Source: [Clostridium] asparagiforme DSM 15981 | GTDB lineage: Bacteria > Bacillota > Clostridia > Lachnospirales > Lachnospiraceae | Reading direction: 5' to 3' | Assembly: GCA_025149125.1 (NCBI GenBank) | Contig: CP102272.1 | Location: 1,984,001-2,048,000, forward strand | Length of the DNA stretch: 64,000 nt | Shown: positions 42,200 through 50,419 of the stretch, piece by piece | How the letters are laid out: the number at the start of each line of letters is the position of its first letter | Position numbering within the stretch: position 1 is the stretch's first letter | The notes under the pieces: generated by a model | The model's database searches: none | Seen by the model: only the letters and a program-made list of their open reading frames with translations | What the model was told of the DNA's origin: nothing | Translations under genes and position numbers: made by a program

Positions 42200-42889
42200 A
42201 TGGAGCGAAATGAGATATACAGACGGGTGGACCACACTCTGCTGGCCCAGACGGCCACCTGGGAGGAGATTCGCGGAATCTGCGACGACGCCCTGGCGTA
42301 CGAGACGGCCAGCGTGTGTATCCCGCCGTCTTACGTGGGACGGGCGAAGGAATATCTGGGGGACCGGATGGCGGTCTGCACGGTGATCGGTTTCCCCAAC
42401 GGCTACAATACCACGGCGGTCAAGGTGTTTGAGACGGAGGACGCCGTTGCCAACGGCGCCGACGAGATCGACATGGTGATCAACATCGGCTGGCTCAAGG
42501 ACCGGGAATATGACCGTCTCCGCGATGAAATCCGTCAAGTTAAGGCCGCCTGCGCAGGCCGGATTCTGAAGGTAATCATCGAGACCTGCCTGTTGAGCGA
42601 AGAGGAGAAGGTCCGCATGTGCGGTATCGTCACCGAGGCCGGGGCGGATTTCATCAAAACCTCCACCGGATTTTCCACCGCAGGCGCCACCTTTGACGAC
42701 ATCCGCCTGTTTGCAGAGCACGTGGGCGAGGGCGTGCGCATGAAGGCGGCGGGCGGTATTAAATCCTTTGGGGACGCCGAGGAATTCATCCGCCTGGGAG
42801 CGGACCGCCTGGGGACCAGCCGGATCGTGAAGCTGGCAAAGGCCGAGAAGGCCGGCGGACAGACGGCGCCGGATTCGGACCGCTATTGA
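42200..42889 (+). CDS. deoC: Deoxyribose-phosphate aldolase
   Basis: 229 residues. It splits 2-deoxyribose 5-phosphate to glyceraldehyde 3-phosphate and acetaldehyde in deoxynucleoside use. Catalytic residues are visible: Asp91 in DEIDMV, the Schiff-base Lys153 in DFIKTSTGF and the second Lys182 in [10 protein letters not shown]. It stands alone, not next to other deo genes. Confidence 0.95.
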   Translation: MERNEIYRRVDHTLLAQTATWEEIRGICDDALAYETASVCIPPSYVGRAKEYLGDRMAVCTVIGFPNGYNTTAVKVFETEDAVANGADEIDMVINIGWLKDREYDRLRDEIRQVKAACAGRILKVIIETCLLSEEEKVRMCGIVTEAGADFIKTSTGFSTAGATFDDIRLFAEHVGEGVRMKAAGGIKSFGDAEEFIRLGADRLGTSRIVKLAKAEKAGGQTAPDSDRY

Positions 42890-43096
42890 TCCCGAACCGG
42901 ATTGTTTAGCGCCTCGTCACAGCGGGAATAAACAGCGGACAGCCCACATATCTTACATTAAGGAACCGCTGGGGCTGCGGGAGCGCCGCCCGGGGATTTC
43001 CGCGAAACGGCGGGATTTTATTGACAATTCGAATATTATTCCGGGGAATGCTGGGTATACTGTCAGAATTGTTCACAAAAGTTCATAAAAATCCGC

Positions 43097-43125
43097 TTGA
43101 AAAATGAGATCGATTGCGCTATAAT
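43097..43125 (+). promoter_or_regulatory. Promoter of 6S RNA
   Basis: TTGAAA (43097-43102), 17 bp, TATAAT (43120-43125), placed about 10-18 bp before the 5' end of the RNA. Confidence 0.75.
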
Positions 43126-43142
43126 AAGGCCATACAAAATTA

Positions 43143-43331
43143 TGTAACCTGTAACTACCTGGGATGTGCGATACTCTTACCAATTTTGAACCTACATTTC
43201 GACTCAGGGATTCCAATATTTTTAGGCGGATGTCAGGCCTCCTTCGAGTGGAAGGCAGAAGTCTAAGTGAGGTTGCCCACCTAGCATTGCTAGGCGTCAA
43301 TAAGTAAGAGACGGCATCTTGGGGTTACAGA
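43143..43331 (+). ncRNA. ssrS: 6S RNA
   Basis: About 190 nt. The ends pair through TGTAAC (43143) / GTTACA (43324-43329), then GATG/CATC and CTCTTAC/GTAAGAG, giving the long closing stem. Between them lies a large central bubble and an interrupted upper hairpin, the shape of 6S RNA, which binds sigmaA RNA polymerase by mimicking an open promoter. The primary sequence (CTACCTGGGATGTGCGATA and CCTACATTTCGACTCAGGGA) also looks like clostridial 6S RNA from memory. It has its own promoter and terminator. The rest of the 519-bp gap (42890-43090) shows nothing recognised. Confidence 0.82.
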
Positions 43332-43336
43332 AGACA

Positions 43337-43362
43337 AAAAGCAGCGAGCAATCGCTGCTTTT
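43337..43362 (+). terminator. Terminator of 6S RNA
   Basis: AAAAGCAGCGA / TCGCTGCTTTT, an 11-bp perfect stem with a 4-nt loop and T-rich end. Confidence 0.88.
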
Positions 43363-43408
43363 GCTTCTTGTAAATCTAAATTTGTAAATGACGCAGTGAG
43401 GGGGAAAT

Positions 43409-45676
43409 ATGAAGAACAAGATGATTTTATGGACGGCGGGTATGATATCCCTGGTCGTCGTGTTAATGATTATCATCGTGTCCCTGGAACCCCCAAAGGA
43501 AGGGATTACCCGCTCCCAGGCGTTTAAGGCGGCGGCGCTTCTGACCGCCTCGCGGGAGGAGTGCGAAGCCCACCAAAAGGCTGCGGGCCGTTCGCATTTC
43601 TCCGCAAAGGAGCAGGTAAACTGGTTTGTGAAATATATGGACTACCTCTACGACGAGGATTACCTGACCGAGGAGCTGACGCCCGCGAACCTGACCACGG
43701 CCCAGGGGCTTCTGACCTACAGGGAGGCTTCCTATCTGGCCGCCAGGGCGGGCAGTTCCTTTAAGGCCAGAGTGGGAGCCAACAAGCACAACCAGGACAG
43801 CCCCTATCCGGAGGAGGACTGGTGGGCCCTGTACGGAGCCATGGCGAAAGAGCTGGACCCGGAGGGGAAAATCACGGATGTGACCGCGGTGCTCTACGGC
43901 ACGCCCTCCAACCTGGAGCAGGCGGCCAGCTGGACGGCCTACACCACAGAGGGCGACTACGGTTTCGAGGGACTGGCGCTGGACGCCTATATGGACTGTG
44001 AGATCCGCTTCCTGGCCCGAGAGGGCGAGATGATCGCTATGCGGGAACTGGTTTCTGAGGACGTTACATATCCCAACGTTTGGCTGACCGACGGGTCAGA
44101 GGGACATTTTAAAGTGTATCTGGGCACTCTGAGCCGGGAGTTCACCGTCAACGGAAAGATGGGCAAGGCCGAGGACCTGGAGAACAATCTGGTGGATTTG
44201 GTGCTGAACCGGGGCAGACTGGTGAAAATCGTGCTGAAAAAGGACCGGATCAACGGCAAGGTGCTGTCGGTGACCGAGGACGCCATCGAGATCGAGGGCT
44301 ACGGCCGCCTGGAGCTGGCGCCGAATTTCAACGTTTACAAGCTCTACGGGGATTTTAAAACCCTGAGCCTGAAGGACATTCTGGTGGGCTACAACCTGCA
44401 GGAGTTTGTGGCGGCGGACGGAAAGCTGTGCGCGGCCCTGGTGGAGCGTCAGTTCGACGCCAAGACGATCCGGGTGCTGTTGATGAACACCGGCTTCAAG
44501 AGCCTGTTCCATCCCTCTGTGGAGCTGACGGTGCACGGCTCCGCGGTTCTGGAGTACGACGTGGGGGAGGGAAAGACCGAGAGCGAGGAATTGTCGGACG
44601 GCGCGTTGCTTCAGATACAGCCCGGGGATAAACGGCTGGAGAACGGACGGTTGGAGATCCGGCCCGCCGGGGACGAGGGAATCACCATCAATTCCATCGA
44701 GCGGGCCCAGGGGAATCCCACCTACAGCGGCAGCCTGGAGATCCGCCAGGAGGCCGACGGGCTGGTGCTGGTCAACGATCTGTACCTGGAGGACTATCTG
44801 ACCAAGGTGGTACCCAGCGAGATGCCCTCCTCCTACGAGAAGGAGGCATTAAAAGCTCAGGCCGTGTGCGCCAGGACGTATGCTTACCGGCAGATTCAGG
44901 GCAACGCCTACAGCCAGTTCGGCGCTCATGTGGACGACAGCACCAACTATCAGGTGTACAACAACAAGGAGACCGACGAGAAGACCACGGCGGCGGTAAA
45001 GGAGACCTACGGGAAGATGCTGTTCTACGAGGATAAGGCCGTCGAAGCGTTCTATTTCTCCACCTCCTGCGGCCATACCACGGACGGAAGCGTGTGGGGG
45101 TCTGAGGGCGCCAAGCTGCCCTACCTCCAGGCCGTGGAGATGCGGGAACGGAGAAAGACGCAGGACCTGACGGACAACGCGGCCTTTGACGCCTTTATCC
45201 GCAATCCCGACGTGCCGTCCTACGACAGCAGTTTCCCCATGTACCGCTGGGAAACGGATGTGAGCAGCGATCTGCTCAGCGGAAAAATCGGGGGAGTTGG
45301 AACGGTGCAGAACCTGACCGTCACCAAGCGCGGCCCGGGCGGAATCGCCCAGGAGCTGCTGGTGGAGGGCTCCGGCGGGAACACCACCATAAAGACCCAG
45401 GGCAGTATCCGCTCCACGCTGGGAGATCCGGGGCTTTCCATCGCCAAAAAGGACGGCTCTGTCATGGAGGGCAGCGATCTGCTGCCCAGCGCGTTTATCT
45501 CCATTGAGAAGCGCTCGGCGGACGACGGAACGATTTCCTTCCATATTTATGGAGGCGGATTTGGCCACGGCGCGGGTATGAGCCAGAACGGCGCCCAGGG
45601 TATGGCCAGAGAGGGCAAGGATTACAGGGAAATCCTGGATTTCTTCTATAAGGGCACGGAATTGAGAGAACAGTAG
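43409..45676 (+). CDS. SpoIID/LytB-domain protein, membrane-anchored
   Basis: 755 residues. One N-terminal membrane anchor (residues 6-27) is followed by a long extracellular part of unknown fold (~30-440) and then a SpoIID domain: GSLEIRQEADGLVLVNDLYLEDYL, VVPSEMPSSYEKEALKAQAVCARTY and STSCGHTTDGSVW, ending in IYGGGFGHGAGMSQNGA. SpoIID-type enzymes cut denuded glycan strands, and the Glu in VPSEMP is the expected catalytic residue. The length is about double that of SpoIID, so it is probably a vegetative LytB-like wall enzyme rather than the sporulation protein. Confidence 0.9.
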   Translation: MKNKMILWTAGMISLVVVLMIIIVSLEPPKEGITRSQAFKAAALLTASREECEAHQKAAGRSHFSAKEQVNWFVKYMDYLYDEDYLTEELTPANLTTAQGLLTYREASYLAARAGSSFKARVGANKHNQDSPYPEEDWWALYGAMAKELDPEGKITDVTAVLYGTPSNLEQAASWTAYTTEGDYGFEGLALDAYMDCEIRFLAREGEMIAMRELVSEDVTYPNVWLTDGSEGHFKVYLGTLSREFTVNGKMGKAEDLENNLVDLVLNRGRLVKIVLKKDRINGKVLSVTEDAIEIEGYGRLELAPNFNVYKLYGDFKTLSLKDILVGYNLQEFVAADGKLCAALVERQFDAKTIRVLLMNTGFKSLFHPSVELTVHGSAVLEYDVGEGKTESEELSDGALLQIQPGDKRLENGRLEIRPAGDEGITINSIERAQGNPTYSGSLEIRQEADGLVLVNDLYLEDYLTKVVPSEMPSSYEKEALKAQAVCARTYAYRQIQGNAYSQFGAHVDDSTNYQVYNNKETDEKTTAAVKETYGKMLFYEDKAVEAFYFSTSCGHTTDGSVWGSEGAKLPYLQAVEMRERRKTQDLTDNAAFDAFIRNPDVPSYDSSFPMYRWETDVSSDLLSGKIGGVGTVQNLTVTKRGPGGIAQELLVEGSGGNTTIKTQGSIRSTLGDPGLSIAKKDGSVMEGSDLLPSAFISIEKRSADDGTISFHIYGGGFGHGAGMSQNGAQGMAREGKDYREILDFFYKGTELREQ

Positions 45677-45698
45677 ATTTACTGCATACGGGGATAAA

Positions 45699-45750
45699 AG
45701 GGGCGCAGCCCGGAAACTCACATAAAGTTTCCGGGTTGCGCCCCTTTTTT
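45699..45750. terminator. Strong terminator between the SpoIID-like gene and glycerate kinase
   Basis: AGGGGCGCA and CCCGGAAACT pair with AGTTTCCGGG and TGCGCCCCT around a 6-nt loop, then TTTTTT. Convergent genes share it. Confidence 0.92.
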
Positions 45751-45841
45751 GGACGGTCCGGCTGCAGGCCCGTGCGCAATCCCTGGCCAGGCCGTCACGC
45801 AGCCTGCCGCAGGCCCATTATGCAGTCTGCTTCCCGCCCGC

Positions 45842-46990
45842 TTACCGGGCTTCCCGGCAGGCTTTCCACAACCGCATCGCCTGTTCGGCCGCGCCCGCCA
45901 TATTTTTCATTGCGGTCCCGGGCTCCATGGCCTCGGACAGGGTGGTTACGGTCCGCAGGATGGGGAAGAAGGCGTCGATGCCCTTCTGATTGCAGGCGAC
46001 GGCGTCCTCGGTGACGCAGCCCGCGAAGGCCAGCACCGGTTTGCCAAACTGTTTAGCCAACCCGGCCACCCCCACCGGGGCCTTGCCCATGGCGGTCTGG
46101 CCGTCCAGACGGCCTTCTCCGGTGATCACCAGGTCCGCGTTCCGGATGTAGTCCGCCAGGTGCGTTTCCTCCAGCACGATGTGGATTCCGGATTCCAGAA
46201 CCGCGTCCGTGAAGGTGAGGAAGGCGAAGCCCAGCCCGCCTGCGGCCCCGGTGCCGGGAAAGCTGGCGTCGGCCCTGGGAAAGGTCTTGGCGGCCAGCGC
46301 CGCGTAGCGGCCCAGCCAAAGGTCCATCTGCCGGACCATTTCCGGCGTGGCGCCCTTCTGGGGGCCGTAGATGGCGCTGGCTCCCAATTCCCCGCAGAGT
46401 GGATTGGTCACGTCGCAGGCCACGCAGAACCGGCACTGGGAGAGGTCCGGCAGCACGTTGTCCGAGCCGATGGAGGCCAGGCGCTCAAGTCCCGCGGCAC
46501 CCTGGGGAATCGGCTTTCCGTCGCTGTCCAGAAAGTCGTATCCCAGCGCCTGGAGCATACCGGCGCCCCCGTCGTTGGTGGCGCTGCCCCCTATTCCAAC
46601 GATAAAGCGGCGGCAGCCCCTTGCAATGGCATCCCGGATCATTTCGCCCACGCCGTAGGTGGTGGTGAGAAGGGGATTGCGTTCCTTCTCGGGAACCAGG
46701 GGAAGCCCGGCTGCTGCGGACATCTCGATCACCGCGGTGCCGGAGCTGCCGATGATCCCGTAGGAGCACTCCAAGGGCTGGCCCAGGGGACCGGTGACGG
46801 TGATGGTGCGAAGTTCCCCGTTCATTCCGCTGACCAGGGCCTCCACCGTGCCCTCGCCGCCGTCTGCCAGCGGGCGCACGGACACCACCGCGTCCGGGTA
46901 GACCCGGCGGATGCCCTCGCAGACCGCCCGGCCCGCTTCCATGGAAGTCAGGCTTCCTTTTAAAGAGTCGATTGCTACAACTGCGTTCAT
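45842..46990 (-). CDS. garK: Glycerate kinase (GarK/GlxK family)
   Basis: 382 residues, the normal length. It phosphorylates D-glycerate, the end product of glucarate/galactarate and glyoxylate routes, for entry into glycolysis. Landmarks: AIDSLKGSLTSMEAG, PLADGGEGTVEAL, GIGGSATNDGGAGMLQALG near residues 130-148 and ITGEGRLDGQTAMGKAP near 285-300. The gene is divergent from a CdaR-type regulator, and in E. coli CdaR controls garK, which supports both calls. Confidence 0.94.
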   Translation of the reverse strand: MNAVVAIDSLKGSLTSMEAGRAVCEGIRRVYPDAVVSVRPLADGGEGTVEALVSGMNGELRTITVTGPLGQPLECSYGIIGSSGTAVIEMSAAAGLPLVPEKERNPLLTTTYGVGEMIRDAIARGCRRFIVGIGGSATNDGGAGMLQALGYDFLDSDGKPIPQGAAGLERLASIGSDNVLPDLSQCRFCVACDVTNPLCGELGASAIYGPQKGATPEMVRQMDLWLGRYAALAAKTFPRADASFPGTGAAGGLGFAFLTFTDAVLESGIHIVLEETHLADYIRNADLVITGEGRLDGQTAMGKAPVGVAGLAKQFGKPVLAFAGCVTEDAVACNQKGIDAFFPILRTVTTLSEAMEPGTAMKNMAGAAEQAMRLWKACREAR

Positions 46991-47067
46991 ATTTCTGCCT
47001 CCCTGCTCTCTGAAATCGTATTGTGATCTATCTCCACTATAACAGATCGGCGACTGGGAAAAAATAT

Positions 47068-47134
47068 TATGAATACCGAATATTTTGTGATATTATAAAA
47101 AAATATGGTATGAATAACAAATATACGCTATAAT
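47068..47134. promoter_or_regulatory. Paired direct repeats (candidate CdaR operator) and -10 box between garK and cdaR
   Basis: TATGAATACCGAATAT (47068-47083) and TATGAATAACAAATAT (47109-47124) match at 14 of 16 positions and start 41 bp apart, about four helical turns. A TATAAT box follows at 47129-47134 for the regulator gene. This looks like a cooperative operator. Confidence 0.5.
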
Positions 47135-47179
47135 AAATCAGACAGACCAGAGCGAATCATTGGGAGGGTGGGGAATATC

Positions 47180-48301
47180 ATGAATGAACAGATTGACCGG
47201 AAGCTGGCGCAGCAGATCGTGGATACGGTGAAGGACGTATGCGGGCAGAATGTGAACTTTATCGACGGCTCGGGCCTGATTTACGCCAGCACGGACGCGG
47301 GCAGAATCGGCTCCTACCATGAGATCGGCCGTCAGGCGGCGGTGGCGGGAAAGGCCATTGAGGTGGAGGCGGACGACCGGTTTAGCGGAACCCAAAAGGG
47401 AGTGAACCTGCCGGTATACCACAATGGCTCCATGGTGGCGGTGATCGGCATCAGCGGACCGCCCGGTGAGGTGCGAACGTACGCCCGCCTTGCGGAACGC
47501 ATTACCGGACTTTTGATCCGGGAACGGGAGATCGGCGCATTTTCGCGCACACAGGAGGAGCGCCGCAGCTACGTGATCAACGGGCTGATCCGCAGGGAGC
47601 CCATGGCGGAGGAATATCTGAAGGAGGCCCTTGCGGAGTGGGGGATTGCACGGGGCACAGGAAAGCGGGTGGCTGTGATCCGGGTATACGGCCGCCCTTA
47701 CGCGGCGGACGGCGCCGTGCTGGACCAGGACATCCGCCGCCTGTTTGAGCGGGCCCGGGCCTGCCTGTACACCCGGAATTACCCGAACGAATATCTGGCG
47801 GTGCTGGAGGAGGGGGATTTTGCCCGGACGGAGGGAATGCTTAAGGCCTTCTGCGCCGGGCGGGAGGGCGATCTGAAGGCAGGGGTGGGCAAGGCGGCGC
47901 CCTTGGAGGAGCTGGCGGACTCCTATGAGTCCGGGCTCACCGCTCTGGAAAGCCTGCGGGGATCCCAGGAAAATTACGCGGTGTACGACCAGCTGACGCT
48001 GGAAATTCTGCTCTCGCGGGTTTCCCAGGCCAGCCGGGAGGAATTTCTGCAAAAGACGGCGGCCGGGCTGACGGAGGAGGAGCTGGAGCTTTTGGCCGTT
48101 TATTTTGAGGAGGACATGTCCCTCTCCGGAGCCTGCGCCCGCCTGTTCCTGCACAAGAACACCCTGCAGTACCGCCTGGACCGCATCGGGCGGAGAACCG
48201 GCTTTAATCCCCGCAGATTCAGGGACGCGGCGGTGCTCTACCTGGCCGTAAAACTGAAAAACCGGCCCTGTCCGGCCGATGGAGCCGGGCAAAACCGGTA
48301 G
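47180..48301 (+). CDS. cdaR: CdaR-family sugar-diacid regulator
   Basis: 373 residues from ATG 47180; an in-frame GTG at 47168 overlaps the GGGAGGG site. The N-terminal sugar-diacid recognition domain is seen at residues 1-130 (AQQIVDTVKDVCGQNVNFID, then GVNLPVYHNGSMVAVIGISG). A linker and a PucR-type helix-turn-helix end the chain (SLSGACARLFLHKNTLQYRL). It is expected to activate garK, and maybe distant genes, in response to glycerate, glucarate or galactarate. Confidence 0.9.
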   Translation: MNEQIDRKLAQQIVDTVKDVCGQNVNFIDGSGLIYASTDAGRIGSYHEIGRQAAVAGKAIEVEADDRFSGTQKGVNLPVYHNGSMVAVIGISGPPGEVRTYARLAERITGLLIREREIGAFSRTQEERRSYVINGLIRREPMAEEYLKEALAEWGIARGTGKRVAVIRVYGRPYAADGAVLDQDIRRLFERARACLYTRNYPNEYLAVLEEGDFARTEGMLKAFCAGREGDLKAGVGKAAPLEELADSYESGLTALESLRGSQENYAVYDQLTLEILLSRVSQASREEFLQKTAAGLTEEELELLAVYFEEDMSLSGACARLFLHKNTLQYRLDRIGRRTGFNPRRFRDAAVLYLAVKLKNRPCPADGAGQNR

Positions 48302-48312
48302 GGGATGGTGCT

Positions 48313-49050
48313 TTACGCCTGAGACGGGATCAGATAGACCTCTGCGTTCTGGGTTCCGTGCTGAAGCGTCTCGCCGTGGGTGTTGAAGAAAATGTCGATG
48401 TGGTTGCCTCTGACGCCGCCTCCGCGGTCCTCGGCCGTGTATACCACGCCGTTGATCATGAGTTTGGAGCCGAAGGGAATCACCTTGGGGTCCACGGCCA
48501 CCGTGTGGCTGGCCGCGGCGATGGCTCCGGTGCAGGTGTGGCGGCCCCAGCCCTCGGAACAGGCGCGGCAGGGACAGTAACCGGTTGTCTTAAAAACGCC
48601 CAGCGGAATCAGATTCTGACTTCCGGCAGCTCCCTGGGACTGAGCCTGGGCCTGGGGATCGCCCTTGGTATGGTTCATGGTGTTGGCAAAATCCGAATCG
48701 CCCACATAGCCTTCCACCCGGTACTCGCCGTCCGGAAGGGAGGACCAGTCCATGGGAATGGTGAATCCGTGGCAGCCGTTGCCCTTACCCTGGCTCTCCA
48801 GCTTTTCACGGTATTCCCCCGCGGTTACCCGCTGGCGGAACACTTCCTCGCCGGTGGCCTTATTGAATACAGCTACGGTGCAGTCGATGGGGGAGTCGGG
48901 GAGATCTTTGTTATATGCCCAGCCGGTGATTGCAGAGTCGGAAACCTTTTCCAGCCGGCCTCTGGGAACCGCGGCAAATGCCGTGGTGGCGGATGCGGCC
49001 AGCAGGCTGAAGGTGAGGATTGCTCCTGTTATCATTGTTCTAAGTTTCAT
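48313..49050 (-). CDS. Secreted 3D-domain protein (YocH/YuiC-like wall hydrolase)
   Basis: 245 residues from ATG 49050, placed by AGGAGG 7 nt upstream. A signal peptide (residues 1-26, ending AFA) is followed by a mixed domain of ~130 residues (SAITGWAYNKDLPDSPIDCTV) and a C-terminal 3D domain. Its three Asp are visible in AVDPKVIPFG, AEDRGGG and HIDIFF, and it has a CPCRACSEG cysteine knot. 3D domains share the MltA barrel and act as lytic transglycosylases or wall-binding parts. A paralogue is encoded 0.4 kb away. Confidence 0.88.
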   Translation of the reverse strand: MKLRTMITGAILTFSLLAASATTAFAAVPRGRLEKVSDSAITGWAYNKDLPDSPIDCTVAVFNKATGEEVFRQRVTAGEYREKLESQGKGNGCHGFTIPMDWSSLPDGEYRVEGYVGDSDFANTMNHTKGDPQAQAQSQGAAGSQNLIPLGVFKTTGYCPCRACSEGWGRHTCTGAIAAASHTVAVDPKVIPFGSKLMINGVVYTAEDRGGGVRGNHIDIFFNTHGETLQHGTQNAEVYLIPSQA

Positions 49051-49113
49051 GTCAGTACCTCCTGATTGCTCATGTAATAAATGGAATAGAATTTTAAAAC
49101 TTATTACATAATA

Positions 49114-49130
49114 TGTAACACTTTTGTAAT
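49114..49130. promoter_or_regulatory. WalR-like binding site upstream of a 3D-domain gene
   Basis: TGTAAC-ACTTT-TGTAAT fits the WalR consensus TGTWAH-N5-TGTWAH exactly. It lies 64 bp before the start of the 3D gene, which resembles Bacillus yocH, a known WalR target. Confidence 0.5.
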
Positions 49131-49361
49131 ATATGAGCAATAACCACATTTTTATCATACTTTTCAGGAGCTGTCAAGGAAATAAATGGAAAAACCGGAG
49201 GGAAATGGATAAAAATATTACAAATTTGTAAAATATTTACAAAACAAGCGGGGCTTGTGCGCTGTGTGGAACATAGTGTCCGTGAATGACGGATTTAAAA
49301 ATTTGCAAAAAGCGCAATAATGGCCAAAGGTTACACCGGCTGCCCATTGCATTCAACAAAA

Positions 49362-49407
49362 CAGAGCAGCTGTCCGTCCGGCTCGGTGCCGGAGGCCAGC
49401 TGCTCTG
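49362..49407 (-). terminator. Terminator of the second 3D-domain gene
   Basis: CAGAGCAGCTG / CAGCTGCTCTG, an 11-bp stem with further pairing inside. On the minus strand it is followed by TTTTGTTG, 39 bp after the stop codon. Confidence 0.75.
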
Positions 49408-49445
49408 CAGCGTTTCCTACCATATTCAATTTTAAAATGGAACCG

Positions 49446-50045
49446 TCAGTCGGCCCGGAATACCTCGGCGGTGTACATGCCGGCGGCCAGCGCTTCATCG
49501 TGGGTCGCATAGTAGATATCCAGCTTCCTGCCGTTCACGGCGGAGCCCATATCCTCCACGGTGTAGACGGTGCCGTCAATCAGAAGCTTGGTTCCCAGCG
49601 GAAACAGGTTCAAATCCGCGGAGATCGTGTGATCCGGCTGGGGCGTGGTGCCGGAGTAGGTCAGGTTGTGCCCTCCGGAACAGGCGTCGCACCCGCAGTA
49701 ACCTGTGATGGTGAAGGTCCCCAGGGACTCGCCGCTGTTTTTGTCCGGTTCCTGGTTTTTCACCGCGCCGGGGCCGGCGTCCACGTACGCGTCGTCCTCG
49801 TCGAACCGGACCTGGCTTTTGCCGGAACCGGTACTGGTAATATGAAGTGTCCCGTTATCCTCCGGGGCGTCGGCTTCGTTTGCTACCGTGACATTCGTTC
49901 CAACAGCTGCGTTTTCCCCGGCGGACTGTACCGTCTCCGGGCGGGGCTCCACCACACTGCCCTGGGCGCCGTAGGCGGGAAGGGTAAACAGCATGCAGGC
50001 GGCCAGCGTCGCGGCTGCAAGAACCTTATTCGATTTAATTCGCAT
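49446..50045 (-). CDS. Second secreted 3D-domain protein
   Basis: 199 residues from ATG 50045, chosen because GAGG lies 7 nt upstream; TTG 50066 and ATG 50060 have no site. A signal peptide (residues 1-27, ending AYGA) precedes a ~75-residue low-complexity acidic region and a compact 3D domain: FTITGYCGCDACSGG, ISADLNLFPLGTKL, VEDMGSAVNGRKLDIYY. It parallels the neighbouring paralogue but lacks the extra N-terminal domain. It has a strong own promoter. Role: peptidoglycan remodelling in the wall. Confidence 0.87.
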   Translation of the reverse strand: MRIKSNKVLAAATLAACMLFTLPAYGAQGSVVEPRPETVQSAGENAAVGTNVTVANEADAPEDNGTLHITSTGSGKSQVRFDEDDAYVDAGPGAVKNQEPDKNSGESLGTFTITGYCGCDACSGGHNLTYSGTTPQPDHTISADLNLFPLGTKLLIDGTVYTVEDMGSAVNGRKLDIYYATHDEALAAGMYTAEVFRAD

Positions 50046-50095
50046 ATGTTTGCCTCGCATTCTCAATGAATCGACAGTTTATATGTGTATTTAAC

Positions 50096-50123
50096 ATTAT
50101 ATTACAAAATTGTTAAATGTCAA
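50096..50123 (-). promoter_or_regulatory. Promoter of the second 3D-domain gene
   Basis: On the minus strand TTGACA (50123-50118), 16 bp, TATAAT (50101-50096). The spacer contains TTTTGTAA, half of a WalR-like motif. Confidence 0.75.
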
Positions 50124-50324
50124 GTAAAAGTCGTTAAGTGGGATTTACAAAATTGTGAAAAATGGGAAAAGTGCCCTGGAAATTAGTGGATTTTCAAAGA
50201 AAAGTGGGGGAGAAAGCCATAGATATAGGGGGCTGGTGGGAGAAAGTTACAGGATATGCCCTATTTGCGGCAGGGGGGAAACCGGCGGCGGGCCAAAAGG
50301 TTATAAAATTTTTAGAAATGCATA

Positions 50325-50353
50325 TTGACAAATAAATTAAAAAGGAATATATT
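50325..50353 (+). promoter_or_regulatory. Promoter of the hrcA operon
   Basis: TTGACA (50325-50330), 17 bp, TATATT (50348-50353). The CIRCE element starts 14 bp after the -10 box. Confidence 0.85.
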
Positions 50354-50367
50354 ATGAAATGTAGATG

Positions 50368-50394
50368 TTAGCACTCTGAAGAGTTGAGTGCTAA
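50368..50394. promoter_or_regulatory. CIRCE operator
   Basis: TTAGCACTC-N9-GAGTGCTAA, a perfect copy of the CIRCE consensus, at the likely transcript start. HrcA, made from the first gene of this operon, binds it and shuts off the chaperone genes until stress titrates the repressor. Confidence 0.98.
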
Positions 50395-50419
50395 TAACAA
50401 GCGGAAAGGCGGTGCAGGT

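Larger units (their letters stand above)
49051..49445. other. 395-bp intergenic region between the two 3D-domain genes
   Basis: No gene is seen. It holds a WalR-like box (49114-49130), a 15-bp palindrome TTACATAATATGTAA (49104-49118) overlapping it, a perfect 14-bp palindrome TTACAAATTTGTAA (49218-49231), a possible minus-strand -35 TTGACA at 49177-49172, and the terminator of the upstream paralogue. Confidence 0.6.

Noticed and set aside
45749..46963. 404-codon plus-strand frame opposite glycerate kinase
   Set aside because: The minus strand encodes a complete glycerate kinase with all motifs; the plus frame has no recognisable domain and is caused by high G+C at third positions.
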